A stretch of 64,000 bases of DNA from RGIG3701 sp964438515 (lineage in GTDB: Bacteria > Planctomycetota > Planctomycetia > Pirellulales > Thermoguttaceae): positions 1-64,000 of the forward strand of contig CAYTLK010000001.1 of NCBI GenBank assembly GCA_964438515.1, in the 5' to 3' direction. This document shows, piece by piece, positions 44,301-53,400 of the stretch. The position numbers were made by a program, and so were the translations under genes. Under the pieces are notes generated by a model, which had not been told where the DNA came from, searched no databases, and saw nothing but the letters and a program-made list of their open reading frames with translations. Positions within the stretch are counted from its first letter, which is position 1, and the number at the start of each line of letters is the position of its first letter.

Positions 44301-45026
44301 GAAATTTTGCATCCCTGCCTGAGAGTTTCCCGCCGGTTGCGGAACGTTTCGATTCTTTTTTGCTTTTGAAATATCCACCTCTGGGAACGGAGAGACGAAA
44401 CGATACTCCGGCCCCAACGCATTTTCCAGGCTGAAAATCATCCGTTCAAGCGCCTGACGAAGATTTGAGGCCATTCTCGGCGGAATTTGTTCCGGGTCAG
44501 CCGCCAGCGGCATCACAGTTTGCGGAAGAATGCGGTCGACCGAAAGCGTGTTCCAGTTTCCGTGAAAAACGTCTTCGTGACTCTTCAGGAACATGTTCAG
44601 ATCCTGAAGTTCCTCATCGGAAGCGAAATACAACGCTTTCGAAAGGAGTGCACTGTCGTCGAACTTGTAAAACAGCGAGTAAAACAGATTCGGCTTCAAT
44701 TCGATTGCTTCCGCCGTTTCGTTGACGGCCGCGATAATTTTTTCGGGGGACTCGCCGTCCAAAACGATGATTAAATCATCTTCACTTCCGAATTTTGAGA
44801 TGTAATCGAGCCAATATTGGTTCCATTCACTCTTCGGATTGATTAAGTCCAGCCGCCGGTTTTTAAACTTCAGCTGTTCTCGTGCGTACAATCCCGCCCA
44901 GACCGCTCCGGCAATCATCAGGAACAGGAAAAAAATATGATATTTTAAAATAAAATGAATCATCCCGCCAATTGGTGCGGCAAGAATTGAATGTTCTTTT
45001 GAATTTTTCTGACTGGAAGCTGACAC
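41373..45026 (-). CDS. MMPL/RND-family membrane transporter with large low-complexity periplasmic insert
   Basis: A 1217-residue exporter with twelve expected membrane helices in two halves. The first helix is at about residues 26-46. The first five-helix bundle starts with SMGIATWLSILGVALLYVYFF (about 535-555), and the second with YALGIVVILLLFDLRS (about 985-1000). GLGIDFGIHYTSRY and GIGIDDGVHILHDFRN carry the conserved Asp-rich proton-relay segments. The first periplasmic domain is enlarged to about 480 residues, and its middle is Ala/Ser/Thr/Asn-rich with 18-bp repeats. Related MMPL proteins export lipids or hopanoids. It overlaps the acyltransferase gene by 4 bp and has its own promoter upstream, which supports a lipid-export unit. 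Confidence 0.85.
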   Translation of the reverse strand: MSASSQKNSKEHSILAAPIGGMIHFILKYHIFFLFLMIAGAVWAGLYAREQLKFKNRRLDLINPKSEWNQYWLDYISKFGSEDDLIIVLDGESPEKIIAAVNETAEAIELKPNLFYSLFYKFDDSALLSKALYFASDEELQDLNMFLKSHEDVFHGNWNTLSVDRILPQTVMPLAADPEQIPPRMASNLRQALERMIFSLENALGPEYRFVSPFPEVDISKAKKNRNVPQPAGNSQAGMQNFRFLQYASNDADAGSDADAGAVWDSNLSDAYEEYAPDTNIVQNSNVGSHWTQPDYTLVNYIANYPPVELTDPYIVAVSSARNADPVAYQTEYPSGSSLSPFQTASLETTSFETATFETAASATPVFQSPFDAFTESVPPLETVAVNTYVASNVETASNTGTVSNAGAASNTGLAVPSVSEPVRSSSADLTAGGAGQETVQTFLTHEELEGPPDFSSNSPMVPRSAEKDSHIHYMWLNPDKTAIMMVKMVEEKDEEFARGTKGIDALRTILQTVQKNNPGTKVQLTGLPVMENDEMRSSQNSMGIATWLSILGVALLYVYFFRELRHPMMAMFALFIGIGWSMAYVTFFIGHLNILSISFAVILIGLGIDFGIHYTSRYLQCRSEGDDTYTALIRSGREIGPGIVTGALTTAAAFYMAGLTEFTGIAELGIIAGGGVLACCIAALTVLPIFIYMMDKNRKSEKIPVPRDPVFFHLNPKLVFTLGICCFAMLLCGLPKVYYDYNLLNLQPEGLESVELEKRLIDESKQSVWYAISMSDNEEVLRERIEKFTALPSVDHVEQIVTTIVPDENPLVRQIHDVLTLTPANVDHHPVLTKEDALKLYQCLEMARRCLMGKTEFASYFERIETLQNQLLNMKLTDYFTRMTEYQESLANDLLAKLNALEKISSPEPPSVNDIPKPYLDRMRSSDGTYLLKIYGKGDLWNMDNLRTFVEEVRSVDPRVTGNPLQTYECSLQMKKGYQDAAVYALGIVVILLLFDLRSIQGVFFAMIPVTIGILSTLGIMGLCGIPLNAANMIVLPLIIGIGIDDGVHILHDFRNFYRGGVYRISNSTSMSVILTSLTTILSFGTLILAQHRGLQSLGFVLGIGTTCCWLASLLMLPATLNLVFHRELVSESPLNSFSQKPTLSSERSNLSQEGASDGKQELISHSSRENELKSSASFFSYHSEIESGREIVGRSATCYTRDEDGVIVNRAGRVA
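43783..43872. repeat. 18-bp tandem repeat in the MMPL insert
   Basis: ATTCGAC recurs at 43794, 43812, 43830 and 43848, with a weaker copy at 43866. The period is exactly 18 bp. On the coding strand this gives repeated Ser-Asn-Thr-Gly-type hexapeptides in the periplasmic linker. The period keeps the frame. Confidence 0.85.
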
Positions 45027-45137
45027 GAACCGTTCCCTTAAGTAACGTTAAACCGTTTGATCGAAGATTTTCCGATTCTTTCGAAAAATCCGGACGAATT
45101 GAGCAAATCAAGCTGAATTGAAAACGACTATAAGGGA

Positions 45138-45166
45138 ATATTACTGTTTTTTAAGGTTTATGACAA
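45138..45166 (-). promoter_or_regulatory. Sigma-70-type promoter for the MMPL-acyltransferase-thioesterase unit
   Basis: On the minus strand TTGTCA (45161-45166) and TAATAT (45138-45143) are 17 bp apart. It lies in the 208-bp gap after the CPBP gene, about 110 bp before the MMPL start. Confidence 0.55.
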
Positions 45167-45234
45167 TAGCGATTTTTAGGGAATTTAGTAAAAATGACAA
45201 AATTTTGCGTGAAACATATTTGTACATTTTTCTT

Positions 45235-46398
45235 TCATGCGGATATTTGGAACCAAATCAGGAAAACCTGAAAAAGTGAAAACGCGTTAAAGACCGCATG
45301 CGCCACAAATCCGGGGAGGATGCGTTTCGTCCTCCAGTACAAAACACCAAACACGAAAGCAACAGGAAGAAGCGTGATAAAATCAGGAGCCACTCGGTCC
45401 CCCATGTACCGATTCAGAAACAACTGAAGCATGTATGTTGGAAGCGCAACCGCGAAAAAAGCGGAAAAACCCAGCAAAATGTCGGACTTCCAGTGAGAAA
45501 AATCGAATCCGAACTCTTTCCACCGCAAATGAAGCCCAAACCTAAAAATAGAGATTCCAGCCGTCAGCGTGATGAAAATGGCGCAAAGAGTCACGCCGAA
45601 AATCGTCCACAGCACAAATTCCGACGGATACGAAGCGCTGGCCTCGCGAAAGTGCATGAGCGCAAAAAGAATCGCCGTCAAAATGACGCTGCGCCACCCG
45701 TTCCCCTTGCGTCCGCGAAAGATTTCTCGCTCCCGCGCGTCCAACCACCCTTGAAATACGATACGAAAAACAAATTCTTCGAAAAACGGCCCCAAAAGTA
45801 CCGCGTACAGGAACACAAAACCGAATTTTTTCGAAGATGGATGATTGCTCAAAAATTCAAAAATCTGATGATGCGACTGTTTTTCCTCCGAAACCGACGA
45901 CTTTTCCTTCGCAACGGACACCTGTTCTTCTTCCGAAACGGACGCGTCCTCATTTTCAGAAACAGACTGCGAATCAGTTTTTTGCACACTATTCGAATGT
46001 AATTCAGACGGGGATTCAGACGGGGAATTCAACGAATGCGGGTGCGTTGTTTCTTGAAATTCCAGCTGCGCCTTCTGCGGCATCGTATGAATCAGCGACG
46101 TCATCATCGCAGACGGCAAAAGACTGCACATTCCGAAAATCAGGAGACACACCGCCCCGGACCAAGGCGCGCGGCGCAGTCGGTTCTGACGAGGAAGAAT
46201 TGGTACATGTTTCAAAAAAAGACGTACAAAAAGCCGCGTCCAAACAATAATAAATCCTACAGGGACGATAAATTCTGATACGATTTTCAGTATTTCACCC
46301 AAATTCACAGCAAACTCCCGCGATTCTTCCGGTTTTACGGTTTTTACGGACCTTACGAACAGACTTTCTTTCACAAATTCCGACGAATCATGACGCAT
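45235..46398 (-). CDS. CPBP-family intramembrane metalloprotease
   Basis: A 387-residue membrane protein. The catalytic motifs of the CPBP/Abi/Rce1 family are visible: GPFFEEFVFRIVFQGWLD (EExxxR, about residue 212), LFALMHFREA (FxxxH) and FVAHAVFNAFS (HxxxN). Eight or so hydrophobic spans are interrupted by an acidic, Ser/Glu-rich loop (about 125-185). Characterised homologues cleave prenylated or other peptides in the membrane or protect against bacteriocins. The function here is unknown. It is separated from the MMPL gene by a 208-bp gap with a promoter. Confidence 0.83.
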   Translation of the reverse strand: MRHDSSEFVKESLFVRSVKTVKPEESREFAVNLGEILKIVSEFIVPVGFIIVWTRLFVRLFLKHVPILPRQNRLRRAPWSGAVCLLIFGMCSLLPSAMMTSLIHTMPQKAQLEFQETTHPHSLNSPSESPSELHSNSVQKTDSQSVSENEDASVSEEEQVSVAKEKSSVSEEKQSHHQIFEFLSNHPSSKKFGFVFLYAVLLGPFFEEFVFRIVFQGWLDAREREIFRGRKGNGWRSVILTAILFALMHFREASASYPSEFVLWTIFGVTLCAIFITLTAGISIFRFGLHLRWKEFGFDFSHWKSDILLGFSAFFAVALPTYMLQLFLNRYMGDRVAPDFITLLPVAFVFGVLYWRTKRILPGFVAHAVFNAFSLFQVFLIWFQISA

Positions 46399-46478
46399 CC
46401 GTAGAAAAACTGGTTCAGCAAACTTTACCGCAAATCCGAATTTCTTTCAAAAAATGAGGAGGAACACAAACGCAGGGC

Positions 46479-46506
46479 TTGCATTTTGTCGAAACTCCTC
46501 TATAAT
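46479..46506 (+). promoter_or_regulatory. Sigma-70-type promoter for the yqhD-like gene
   Basis: TTGCAT (46479-46484) and TATAAT (46501-46506) are 16 bp apart. Transcription from here gives a leader of about 150 nt that contains the small inverted-repeat element at 46572-46627. Confidence 0.65.
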
Positions 46507-46571
46507 TATCATAGCGTATCTTTTTTGTTTGTCAAGAAGGCCGTAAAAAATAAAATTACGCGCCGGTCGGA

Positions 46572-46627
46572 ACTTATACTAACACGATTTTCACTTGTGA
46601 ATTTCACAGAATGCGGCAGGTATAAGT
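46572..46627. repeat. Possible short copy (C) of the dispersed inverted-repeat element
   Basis: ACTTATAC (46572-46579) and GTATAAGT (46620-46627) form the outer arms. The left half shares TTATACT, then CACTTG, then ATTT and GCGGC with the element upstream of serC, but the long centre is missing. It lies 38 bp before the yqhD-like start. Kinship with copies A and B is less certain than that between those two. Confidence 0.4.
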
Positions 46628-46664
46628 GTCCTCAGTCCCCAAAAAATCATGGAGGAAAAGAAAA

Positions 46665-47822
46665 ATGCTGAATTTCGAATACTGCAACCCCGTAAAAGTC
46701 GTCTTTGGAAAAGGTCAGATTGCACGTCTTGCGGAACTTGTACCGGCAGACGCCAAAGTAATGTTCACGTACGGCGGCGGTTCCATCAAACGCAACGGAG
46801 TGTACGAACAGGTTCTGAAAGCGCTCGGAGACCGTAAAGTTGTAGAGTTTGGGGGGATTGAACCGAATCCGAAATATGAAACGTGCATGAAAGCCGTCGA
46901 AATTTGCAAAGCCGAAGGAATCGATTTTCTCATCTCCGTCGGCGGAGGAAGCACATTGGACGGTACAAAATTCATTGCTGCAGCTTCAAAATACACCGGA
47001 AGCGACGATCCGTGGGACATCTGCCTGAAACAAATGCCCGTATACGACGAAATTCCGATCGGCTGCGTCATTACGCTCCCCGCCACCGGCTCGGAAATGA
47101 ACGGTTGGTCGGTCGTTTCACGTCTCTCGACAGACGAAAAACTCTGTTTCTGGTCGCAGCTCAGTTTCCCCAAATTCTCTATTTTAGATCCCGAAACCAC
47201 GATGTCCCTTCCAGAACGTCAGGTGGCGAACGGAATCGTCGATACGTTCGTTCATATTTGCGAACAATACGTCACGCGTCCCGCAAACACCCCGATTCAG
47301 GACCGTCAGGCGGAAGGCGTGCTGCTGACGCTCATCGAAGAAGCGCCCAAAGTGTTCGAAGATCCGAAAAATTATGAGGTTCGTGCGAATTTGATGTGGG
47401 CCGCCACAACGGGTTTGAACGGCTGGCTCGCGAAAGGCGTTGTTGAAGACTGGGCCACGCACGGAATCGGTCACGAAATCACCGCTTTCACCGGAACCGA
47501 CCACGGAAAATCTCTGGCGCTCGTGATGCCGGCGCTCTGGAACTACCTTCGAAAAGAAAAACAGGCGAAACTGCTGCAATATGCGGAACGCGTTTGGGGA
47601 ATCGTCGGAAAAGAACCCGACGACGTCATTGATGCTGCGATTGAAAAGACGGTCCAATTCTTCAAATCGGTCGGCTGCGATGCGTCCCGTTCTGCGTACG
47701 GCGTCACGGACGAAGTGATTGGAAAAATCGTCGCAGTTTTTGAAAAACGTGGAACAAAATTGGGCGAATGCGCGATTGGAGCCAAAGAAATTGGAGAAAT
47801 TTTGAAACTTTGCGCAAAATAG
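46665..47822 (+). CDS. Iron-containing alcohol dehydrogenase, YqhD/butanol-dehydrogenase type
   Basis: A 385-residue type III alcohol dehydrogenase starting at the ATG at 46665, after GGAGGAAAAG. N-terminal FEYCNPVKVVFGKGQIARL is typical of YqhD/BdhA. The NADP-binding GGGS (ISVGGGSTLDGTKFIAA) is near residue 95, and metal-binding Asp/His residues are in ANGIVDTFVHICEQY, HGIGHEITAFTGTDHGKSL. These enzymes reduce aldehydes with NADPH, which serves detoxification or fermentation. It is monocistronic: the next gene starts 335 bp later. Confidence 0.93.
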   Translation: MLNFEYCNPVKVVFGKGQIARLAELVPADAKVMFTYGGGSIKRNGVYEQVLKALGDRKVVEFGGIEPNPKYETCMKAVEICKAEGIDFLISVGGGSTLDGTKFIAAASKYTGSDDPWDICLKQMPVYDEIPIGCVITLPATGSEMNGWSVVSRLSTDEKLCFWSQLSFPKFSILDPETTMSLPERQVANGIVDTFVHICEQYVTRPANTPIQDRQAEGVLLTLIEEAPKVFEDPKNYEVRANLMWAATTGLNGWLAKGVVEDWATHGIGHEITAFTGTDHGKSLALVMPALWNYLRKEKQAKLLQYAERVWGIVGKEPDDVIDAAIEKTVQFFKSVGCDASRSAYGVTDEVIGKIVAVFEKRGTKLGECAIGAKEIGEILKLCAK

Positions 47823-47826
47823 TGAA

Positions 47827-47859
47827 TATATATTAATAGTAGAATATTATTAATATATA
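47827..47859. repeat. Perfect 12-bp A/T-only inverted repeat after the alcohol dehydrogenase gene
   Basis: Arms TATATATTAATA (47827-47838) and TATTAATATATA (47848-47859) with a 9-nt spacer, starting 5 bp after the stop. No T run follows, so it is not a standard terminator; it could be an operator or a transcript-end stem. Confidence 0.6.
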
Positions 47860-48157
47860 CCCATCACACTTGAAATTTCAGGGAATCGTTATGAGTTTTT
47901 CGACCTCGGTTTCACGCGCGATTCACCCTAACGGGAGAATCTGGCTGCCCGTCAAGAATTTACGGTCGTGGTGAGAGGGGCTTTTTGCAAGCCGCCCCTC
48001 TCCCCAGACCCCTCACACGGAAAACTCCAAATATTTTAACTGATTTTTCAAGTGGATTCAGTATACATCGCTTTATTTATCATTTCACATCCGGGACGAG
48101 TCGGGAAACACCCCATCGTCCCTATTTTCCCCATTTTACTGTTGCAAAGGAAATATT
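47860..48157. other. Gene-poor spacer with a GC hairpin and a possible 27-codon ORF
   Basis: About 300 bp. A short frame from an ATG at 47891 encodes 27 residues (ending VKNLRSW) with AGGGAA just upstream. It is followed by a G/C-rich hairpin, GAGAGGGGC (47973-47981) with GCCCCTCTC (47994-48002). The rest is unremarkable upstream sequence for the next gene. The small frame may be a leader peptide or chance. Confidence 0.35.
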
Positions 48158-50083
48158 ATGCGCGTGTTTCGTCGAACTCCCATTCTGTTTTTACCGTTTT
48201 TTCTGTTTCTCTTTCTTTTTTCCAGTTTCCTCAGCGCAAATACGGAAAAACCGATACTTACCGTTTCTATTTCCAGCTACAATGCGTTCATGAACGACAT
48301 CAAAACGATCGGAAATACGGCCTCCAATCCTGCTTTTGCCGCCATGATTGAAGGACCGATACGATTTTGGCTCGGAAAAAACATGATGGACGCCCTCAAT
48401 CTCGAGGGTCAAATCGGTCTGGCGATGTACGAAGAAAACGAAAATTCGCTCTTACTCCTCGGAATTCCGCTTGAAGATCCGTCCGTTTTGATGGATTTTA
48501 TGACCGCCAAAAATGAAGATCTGGAATATACGGAACGTGAAGACGGCGTCATCGTTTGGGGTCCCATTCTCATCAAGTCGGTAAAGGGCTGGACGTACTT
48601 AGTTACAGACGAAAAGCTTTTGGAACCGCTCGAAACAATCACTCCGGAAGAAATTTTCGGAAAGATGGAAAATCAAACCATTCGGTTCTGGATGGATTTT
48701 GCGAGGATGCCGAAAAGTATACTCGATATTTCTGCAACGGTTCAAGAAGGTGCGGAACTCGCCCTCCAAAAAATGGAAGATGAAACCGATGAAGAGTTCG
48801 AAGCTCGGAAAAAAGAATCTGAACGAAGCCTTGAAATCGTCAAGAAAATTTTCGATTCCATTCAAGAAGTCGATTTCGGAATGCACGTCGACCAGGAAAC
48901 CCATTCGATTCTGATCGACAGCAATGTACTTATGGCCCCCGAATCGGAATACGGGAAACTGGTGAAAGAATCATCGGAAATCAAACCGATTTTCACAGGT
49001 TTTGCAAATACTTCGGGAATGTTGCGCGGCTTCGGATGCGGTACAAATGCCGAATTTTTGAAAAACGCACAGGAAACAAATATTCAACGTAGCACCAAAG
49101 TGATTCGTGACGCACTCGAAAAAGCGGAAGATTTGCATCTCGACTCTCAATTTATCGATGAATTGGAGGCTCTTTTGACCCAGTTCCTGGTGCAGTGTTC
49201 TGAAAGTTCTGAAAACCAGAGCGGCTTGGTTCTGGACGGAACGCTTGGAAATATGAATGCCGTTGCGGCTGTACAAATTCCAAACGTCGAAACCGCTCAG
49301 GAACTCTTCCGGAAGTGCGTTGAACTCGCAAAGAAATCGTACGGAAAAGATTTTGACGAAAAATGGATTCAAACCGGAATTCAAACCGAAGACGGAATCC
49401 CGTTTGACGCCATTCAGATCCCGACCGAGGCGCTCATAACGCTTCTGGAATCCTGCGAAGACGAAAAGATGCCGGACGCAATGAAACCAGAAGTTTACAA
49501 TTTGCTCGGAAATCAGTTCGTGTTTGCGGTCGGCGGAAAGGAAAATCGGTGCTTTATCGCATTCGGAAACGACCCTTTGAAAAAAGTACACGAATGTTTA
49601 ACACCGTGTGAGACCGAAAATGCGTCCGAAGTGCATCTGAATTTGTGCCAGAGCGCCCAATATTCGACCGCTTTCCTTGAAAAAATCATCGTTTTGATGA
49701 ATCTCGCAAAAGAAGAGGAACAAAAGGCGGAAAATGCCGGGGATGGTGGAAATGCAGAAGATGCGGAAAATATAGAGTCTAAAAAAGCTGAAGAAAGTAC
49801 AGAGGATGGAGACGATGCTTCCGACCCGCTTTGGCAGGCCGAAGATGTGGCGGATTTGGAGGAAGAACCGTCCGATGATTTCGATGAAACAATCAGCACA
49901 CTTCGTAAAAGCATCAATTTTGTCTCCATTTTGGCGGAAATCATCTCGGAATCGGAAAAACAGGAAATTATTTTTTCTTCACAAACTTCCGGAAATGCTA
50001 TTCATACAACCATCGAGATGCAGGATGGCGTCACAAAAATCATTGGGATGATTCCCAGCCTGATTCTGATGAACGCACTGTAA
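48158..50083 (+). CDS. Exported protein of unknown function
   Basis: A 641-residue protein with a clear signal peptide (FLPFFLFLFLFSSFLSANTE, about residues 11-30). The mature part is rich in Glu, Asp and Lys. Alternating short strands and helices (EGPIRFWLGKN, GQIGLAMYEENENSLLLLGIP, WGPILIKSVKGWTYLVTDEK) recall large planctomycete periplasmic proteins that I cannot name. Around residues 525-570 a very acidic, Ala/Glu/Asp-rich stretch occurs before a final helical part. No enzymatic motif is recognised. It is followed by a hairpin terminator and has no close neighbours on the same strand. Confidence 0.7.
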   Translation: MRVFRRTPILFLPFFLFLFLFSSFLSANTEKPILTVSISSYNAFMNDIKTIGNTASNPAFAAMIEGPIRFWLGKNMMDALNLEGQIGLAMYEENENSLLLLGIPLEDPSVLMDFMTAKNEDLEYTEREDGVIVWGPILIKSVKGWTYLVTDEKLLEPLETITPEEIFGKMENQTIRFWMDFARMPKSILDISATVQEGAELALQKMEDETDEEFEARKKESERSLEIVKKIFDSIQEVDFGMHVDQETHSILIDSNVLMAPESEYGKLVKESSEIKPIFTGFANTSGMLRGFGCGTNAEFLKNAQETNIQRSTKVIRDALEKAEDLHLDSQFIDELEALLTQFLVQCSESSENQSGLVLDGTLGNMNAVAAVQIPNVETAQELFRKCVELAKKSYGKDFDEKWIQTGIQTEDGIPFDAIQIPTEALITLLESCEDEKMPDAMKPEVYNLLGNQFVFAVGGKENRCFIAFGNDPLKKVHECLTPCETENASEVHLNLCQSAQYSTAFLEKIIVLMNLAKEEEQKAENAGDGGNAEDAENIESKKAEESTEDGDDASDPLWQAEDVADLEEEPSDDFDETISTLRKSINFVSILAEIISESEKQEIIFSSQTSGNAIHTTIEMQDGVTKIIGMIPSLILMNAL

Positions 50084-50101
50084 TTCATCATTAGAAAAAT
50101 C

Positions 50102-50141
50102 AAAAAGGGAGTAAATATGAAACGTATTTTCTCCCTTTCTT
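50102..50141 (+). terminator. Intrinsic terminator after the unknown exported-protein gene
   Basis: AAAGGGAG (50104-50111) pairs with CTCCCTTT (50131-50138), with an extra inner AAATA/TATTT pairing and a T-rich 3' side, 18 bp after the stop. It lies between convergent genes. Confidence 0.75.
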
Positions 50142-50200
50142 CCTTTTATTATTTTTTTCTTCTTCCGAACACCGACTCTCGCTCGCCTTCCAAAGACGGC

Positions 50201-50449
50201 TCAACCCAGTTCTTTCACGAGTTTCGCGAGCATTTCAGGACTTCCAGAATCCATAATGAGCTGAATACGTTCTTCCGGAATCTTCATTTTTCGCATCGTT
50301 TCCTCTGCACGTTTCCAGCAGGACGCGAGTTTTTTCCCTTCTGCAAGATACAAATCCGACGCAAGTTCCGCCAGTCTCTGCCGACCGATTGTGTCGTAAT
50401 TGTTATAATATCTCGAAATAATTTTTTGCTGATACGGTGTATAATCCAT
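50201..50449 (-). CDS. Small conserved-looking soluble protein, function unknown
   Basis: An 82-residue protein starting at the ATG at 50449, with AAAGGAA at good spacing. The sequence (MDYTPYQQKIISRYYNNYDT at the N terminus) is predicted almost all helical, with a charged middle (ELASDLYLAEGKKLASCWKR) and no signal or membrane segment. The 33-bp gap to the upstream OstA-like gene suggests they are co-transcribed. I do not recognise the family. The ribosome site, composition and context support a real gene. Confidence 0.65.
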   Translation of the reverse strand: MDYTPYQQKIISRYYNNYDTIGRQRLAELASDLYLAEGKKLASCWKRAEETMRKMKIPEERIQLIMDSGSPEMLAKLVKELG

Positions 50450-50482
50450 CCGTTTTTCCTTTGTAAAAAACAAGTAAATTTT

Positions 50483-53400
50483 TCAAAATGCGTTACTAAT
50501 CGTCACATCATCCAACCGACATCGGGAATTCAAAAGGTTGATTTCGACGTTTCCCGCATCCATTTCGCGACGCGTTCCCCCCACAAATTCCTGCTGAATC
50601 ACATGAACCGGCATTCCGGGGGTCCCAGTGACGATACACGTATTTTTACTCTGACTGTATTTCAGGGTTTGACCATCAACAGAAAGCGTACTATTTTCAA
50701 GATGAACGTTTCCGTTTGCAAGAAGTTCCAAATTCAAAGTATCTGTTGAAGAACTTCGAAGCAGTCCGTTTGCCGCCAAAGGGGTCTGATTCAGCGTGAT
50801 GTGGTCGCACCCGAACTGAAAACCATTTGCAGGAATCGCACGCGGCTCGACTCGAATCGTCGAAATTTTGTATTCCGGCGTTGGAACCGGAAACCCGATT
50901 GCAGAAATGTTTCGGTCCATCTGAAATTCACCATCCAACAAATTTCCGCGAATTCCGCCATAATATTCCAAAAAGACCTGATACCATTCCATTTTTTTCG
51001 AATCTTCCGAACTTTCCGACTCAATTTTGGAAGTTTGGGGCGTTTGAGACACTTCGGATGTTTGAGACGTTTCCGCAGTTTCTGTCGTTCCCTGCTGTGG
51101 GTCTTTTTTCCGATGCATCGTCTCCTCAAGGACCGTAAAACGCAGCGTCCCTCGATTTACAACATTCAGAATCATTGAAGCCGGCTGAAACGACGCCAGC
51201 TGGGTTTCAACACACAAAACTCCCGTCAGACGATTGCTCCGATCGTGCATTTCGCGTCTCAAAACGACGTTCTGTTCCGCAGAAATATCATTGAAGAAAT
51301 TGGAAACGGTCTCCGCATCCATTTTTTCTCCCTCCTGCAGCTTCGGCGGGTCGGACAGATAGATTTTCTCCGCAAGTTCCGCGCAGATTTTTTCTGCACG
51401 AAAATTCGTAAATGGGGCCTTTATTTCCACATTATTCAAAACCGTAAGAAGTTCGCCGTTAAAAACCATACTTCCCGCCCAAGTGACTTTCGTTTCCGTA
51501 AGAGTCGAATAATTCAGCTGCGAATCCGTTTTTGTACGTGTATAAAGCCGCAAGGTCCCTGCATTATTAATATCAATTCGATTTGCGGCACAATTCACCG
51601 CAATTTGGGGACTTTCGAGCCACACGCCGCGTCCTCCCAGCAGCGCCGGCCCTCCGAGAATCTCACACTGCAGCGTCTCGGGCCGTACTTCATGAAGCGT
51701 CACGGAACGCGCCTGAAGCGCAATCGCGTATTCACTCGGCGCAAAAGGAATATTTTCCCTTAAAACCAGATTTTTATCCTGCGCACCGACGAGCGCCATC
51801 TCGGAAATGTAAAAACTTTCCTTCCCCGGCAAAAGAAGAATCTTCCCGCTGAGCGTGCCCGCCTGAAGTACAAATCGGTACGGAACCGAAGACGTCGGTT
51901 TTTCAGACTGCGGCCCCGAGGAAGTGCGAAAATTTCCGTCTCTCCCAGACGCCGAACTGTTTTTTCTCCCAAAACCCGCTCCATTCGCGTCCCCATTTCT
52001 TCCCGCAGCGGCTGAGGAACGCGCACGCGACGCCGCAACGCCTTCAGGAACCTCCGACGCCTGCTGAAAGTCCAACAAAATTTCATTCAATTCTGCATGA
52101 AGCTCGCCAGACTCCTGCACGATATTCAAATTCACGTTTCCTTGGGCAGTAAGTGACTGCAAAACGTAATTTTCTAAGGTTCCGGATTCCCCCCCGCTTC
52201 CCGCACTCGCAGAAGCGCCCGACGATGAAGTTTTTTGCCCATTTTTTAAATCAACACCCAATTGTACCGCAAGCTGATTTTCTGTCCGAATTTCATCGCT
52301 CGTTTTTGGCCGAATCCCAGCACTGAGAGAATCCGCCTTTAGATTTCCGTACAAATCACAATTCAGCTCTACACTCCCAGATGCATGAAAGGAATACGCC
52401 CCATTCGTCCCATTTTGCGCAGAAAGTTCCTGACGCCAGTTCATCACGAGCGGAACCTCCTTCTGAAACGGCGCCGCTGCGGATTCTGTCGTTCCATCCG
52501 ACCCCTGCGGAACCTGCAAAATCGTGCGAAACCAACCGTTTCCATTTACGTACACATTTCCAAGTTGTTTCCCGGCGGGCGGAAGCGTGTACAAAATACT
52601 GTTTGCGTGAAATTCGTGACCTCCAGAAGAAATTTCCGTCTGCTGACTCCCCGAAAGCTGGATCGTTCGATTTCCTAAATGAAATTCCAGCGTCTCTCCT
52701 GCTGCACGACAATCAAAGGTCGGAAAATTCAGCAGAATATTTTGACGTGCAAAAATACTTTCCAGCAAAAGTCCCTCTTTGTCGGCAAACAATGCAATTT
52801 CATCACCGTTCTGATTTTCCATGCTTTCCTCAATTTCTGCACGTTCAGTTTCTTCTAAATCCTTCATCTGCAGTTGGTCCCGCAACCGACTGGAAAGATT
52901 CAATACAAGCTCGCCGCACGTCAGCGAATCATGAGAAAGTTCCGCATATTCACACTCCAAAACCACATTTTGAAAAAACGTAACCGTCCCATTCGCAACA
53001 TCATACAGCATGGGACCGTCGCATTTCAGCGTCACCGGAATCTCCATCCGAGACGTAAACATTTTCATCATCCGCTGCTGCATCTCGGGAGACATTTTTA
53101 AATTCATTCCCTGAAGAAGCATCGGCGTCACATGCAGCGTAATTTGCGTAAGATGTTCAAGCCGTACCGACTGAACTCCCGTAAATGTTTTCTGACCGAG
53201 GTCGGAAGAAAAAAGAATATTCAGCTGGTTTCCACTTCCTTCCAGAGGTCCGATGCGAAAATTTACCGATTTTTGCGTCTGTACCGACTGCATATCGCAG
53301 AAAAGATCGCTCGTCACCACGGAACAATCGACGAGCTGTCCTTTGATTTCTGCTTTATAATTCATCGTGACGGGTCCATTCAGTTTTCCGCCTAAAGGAT

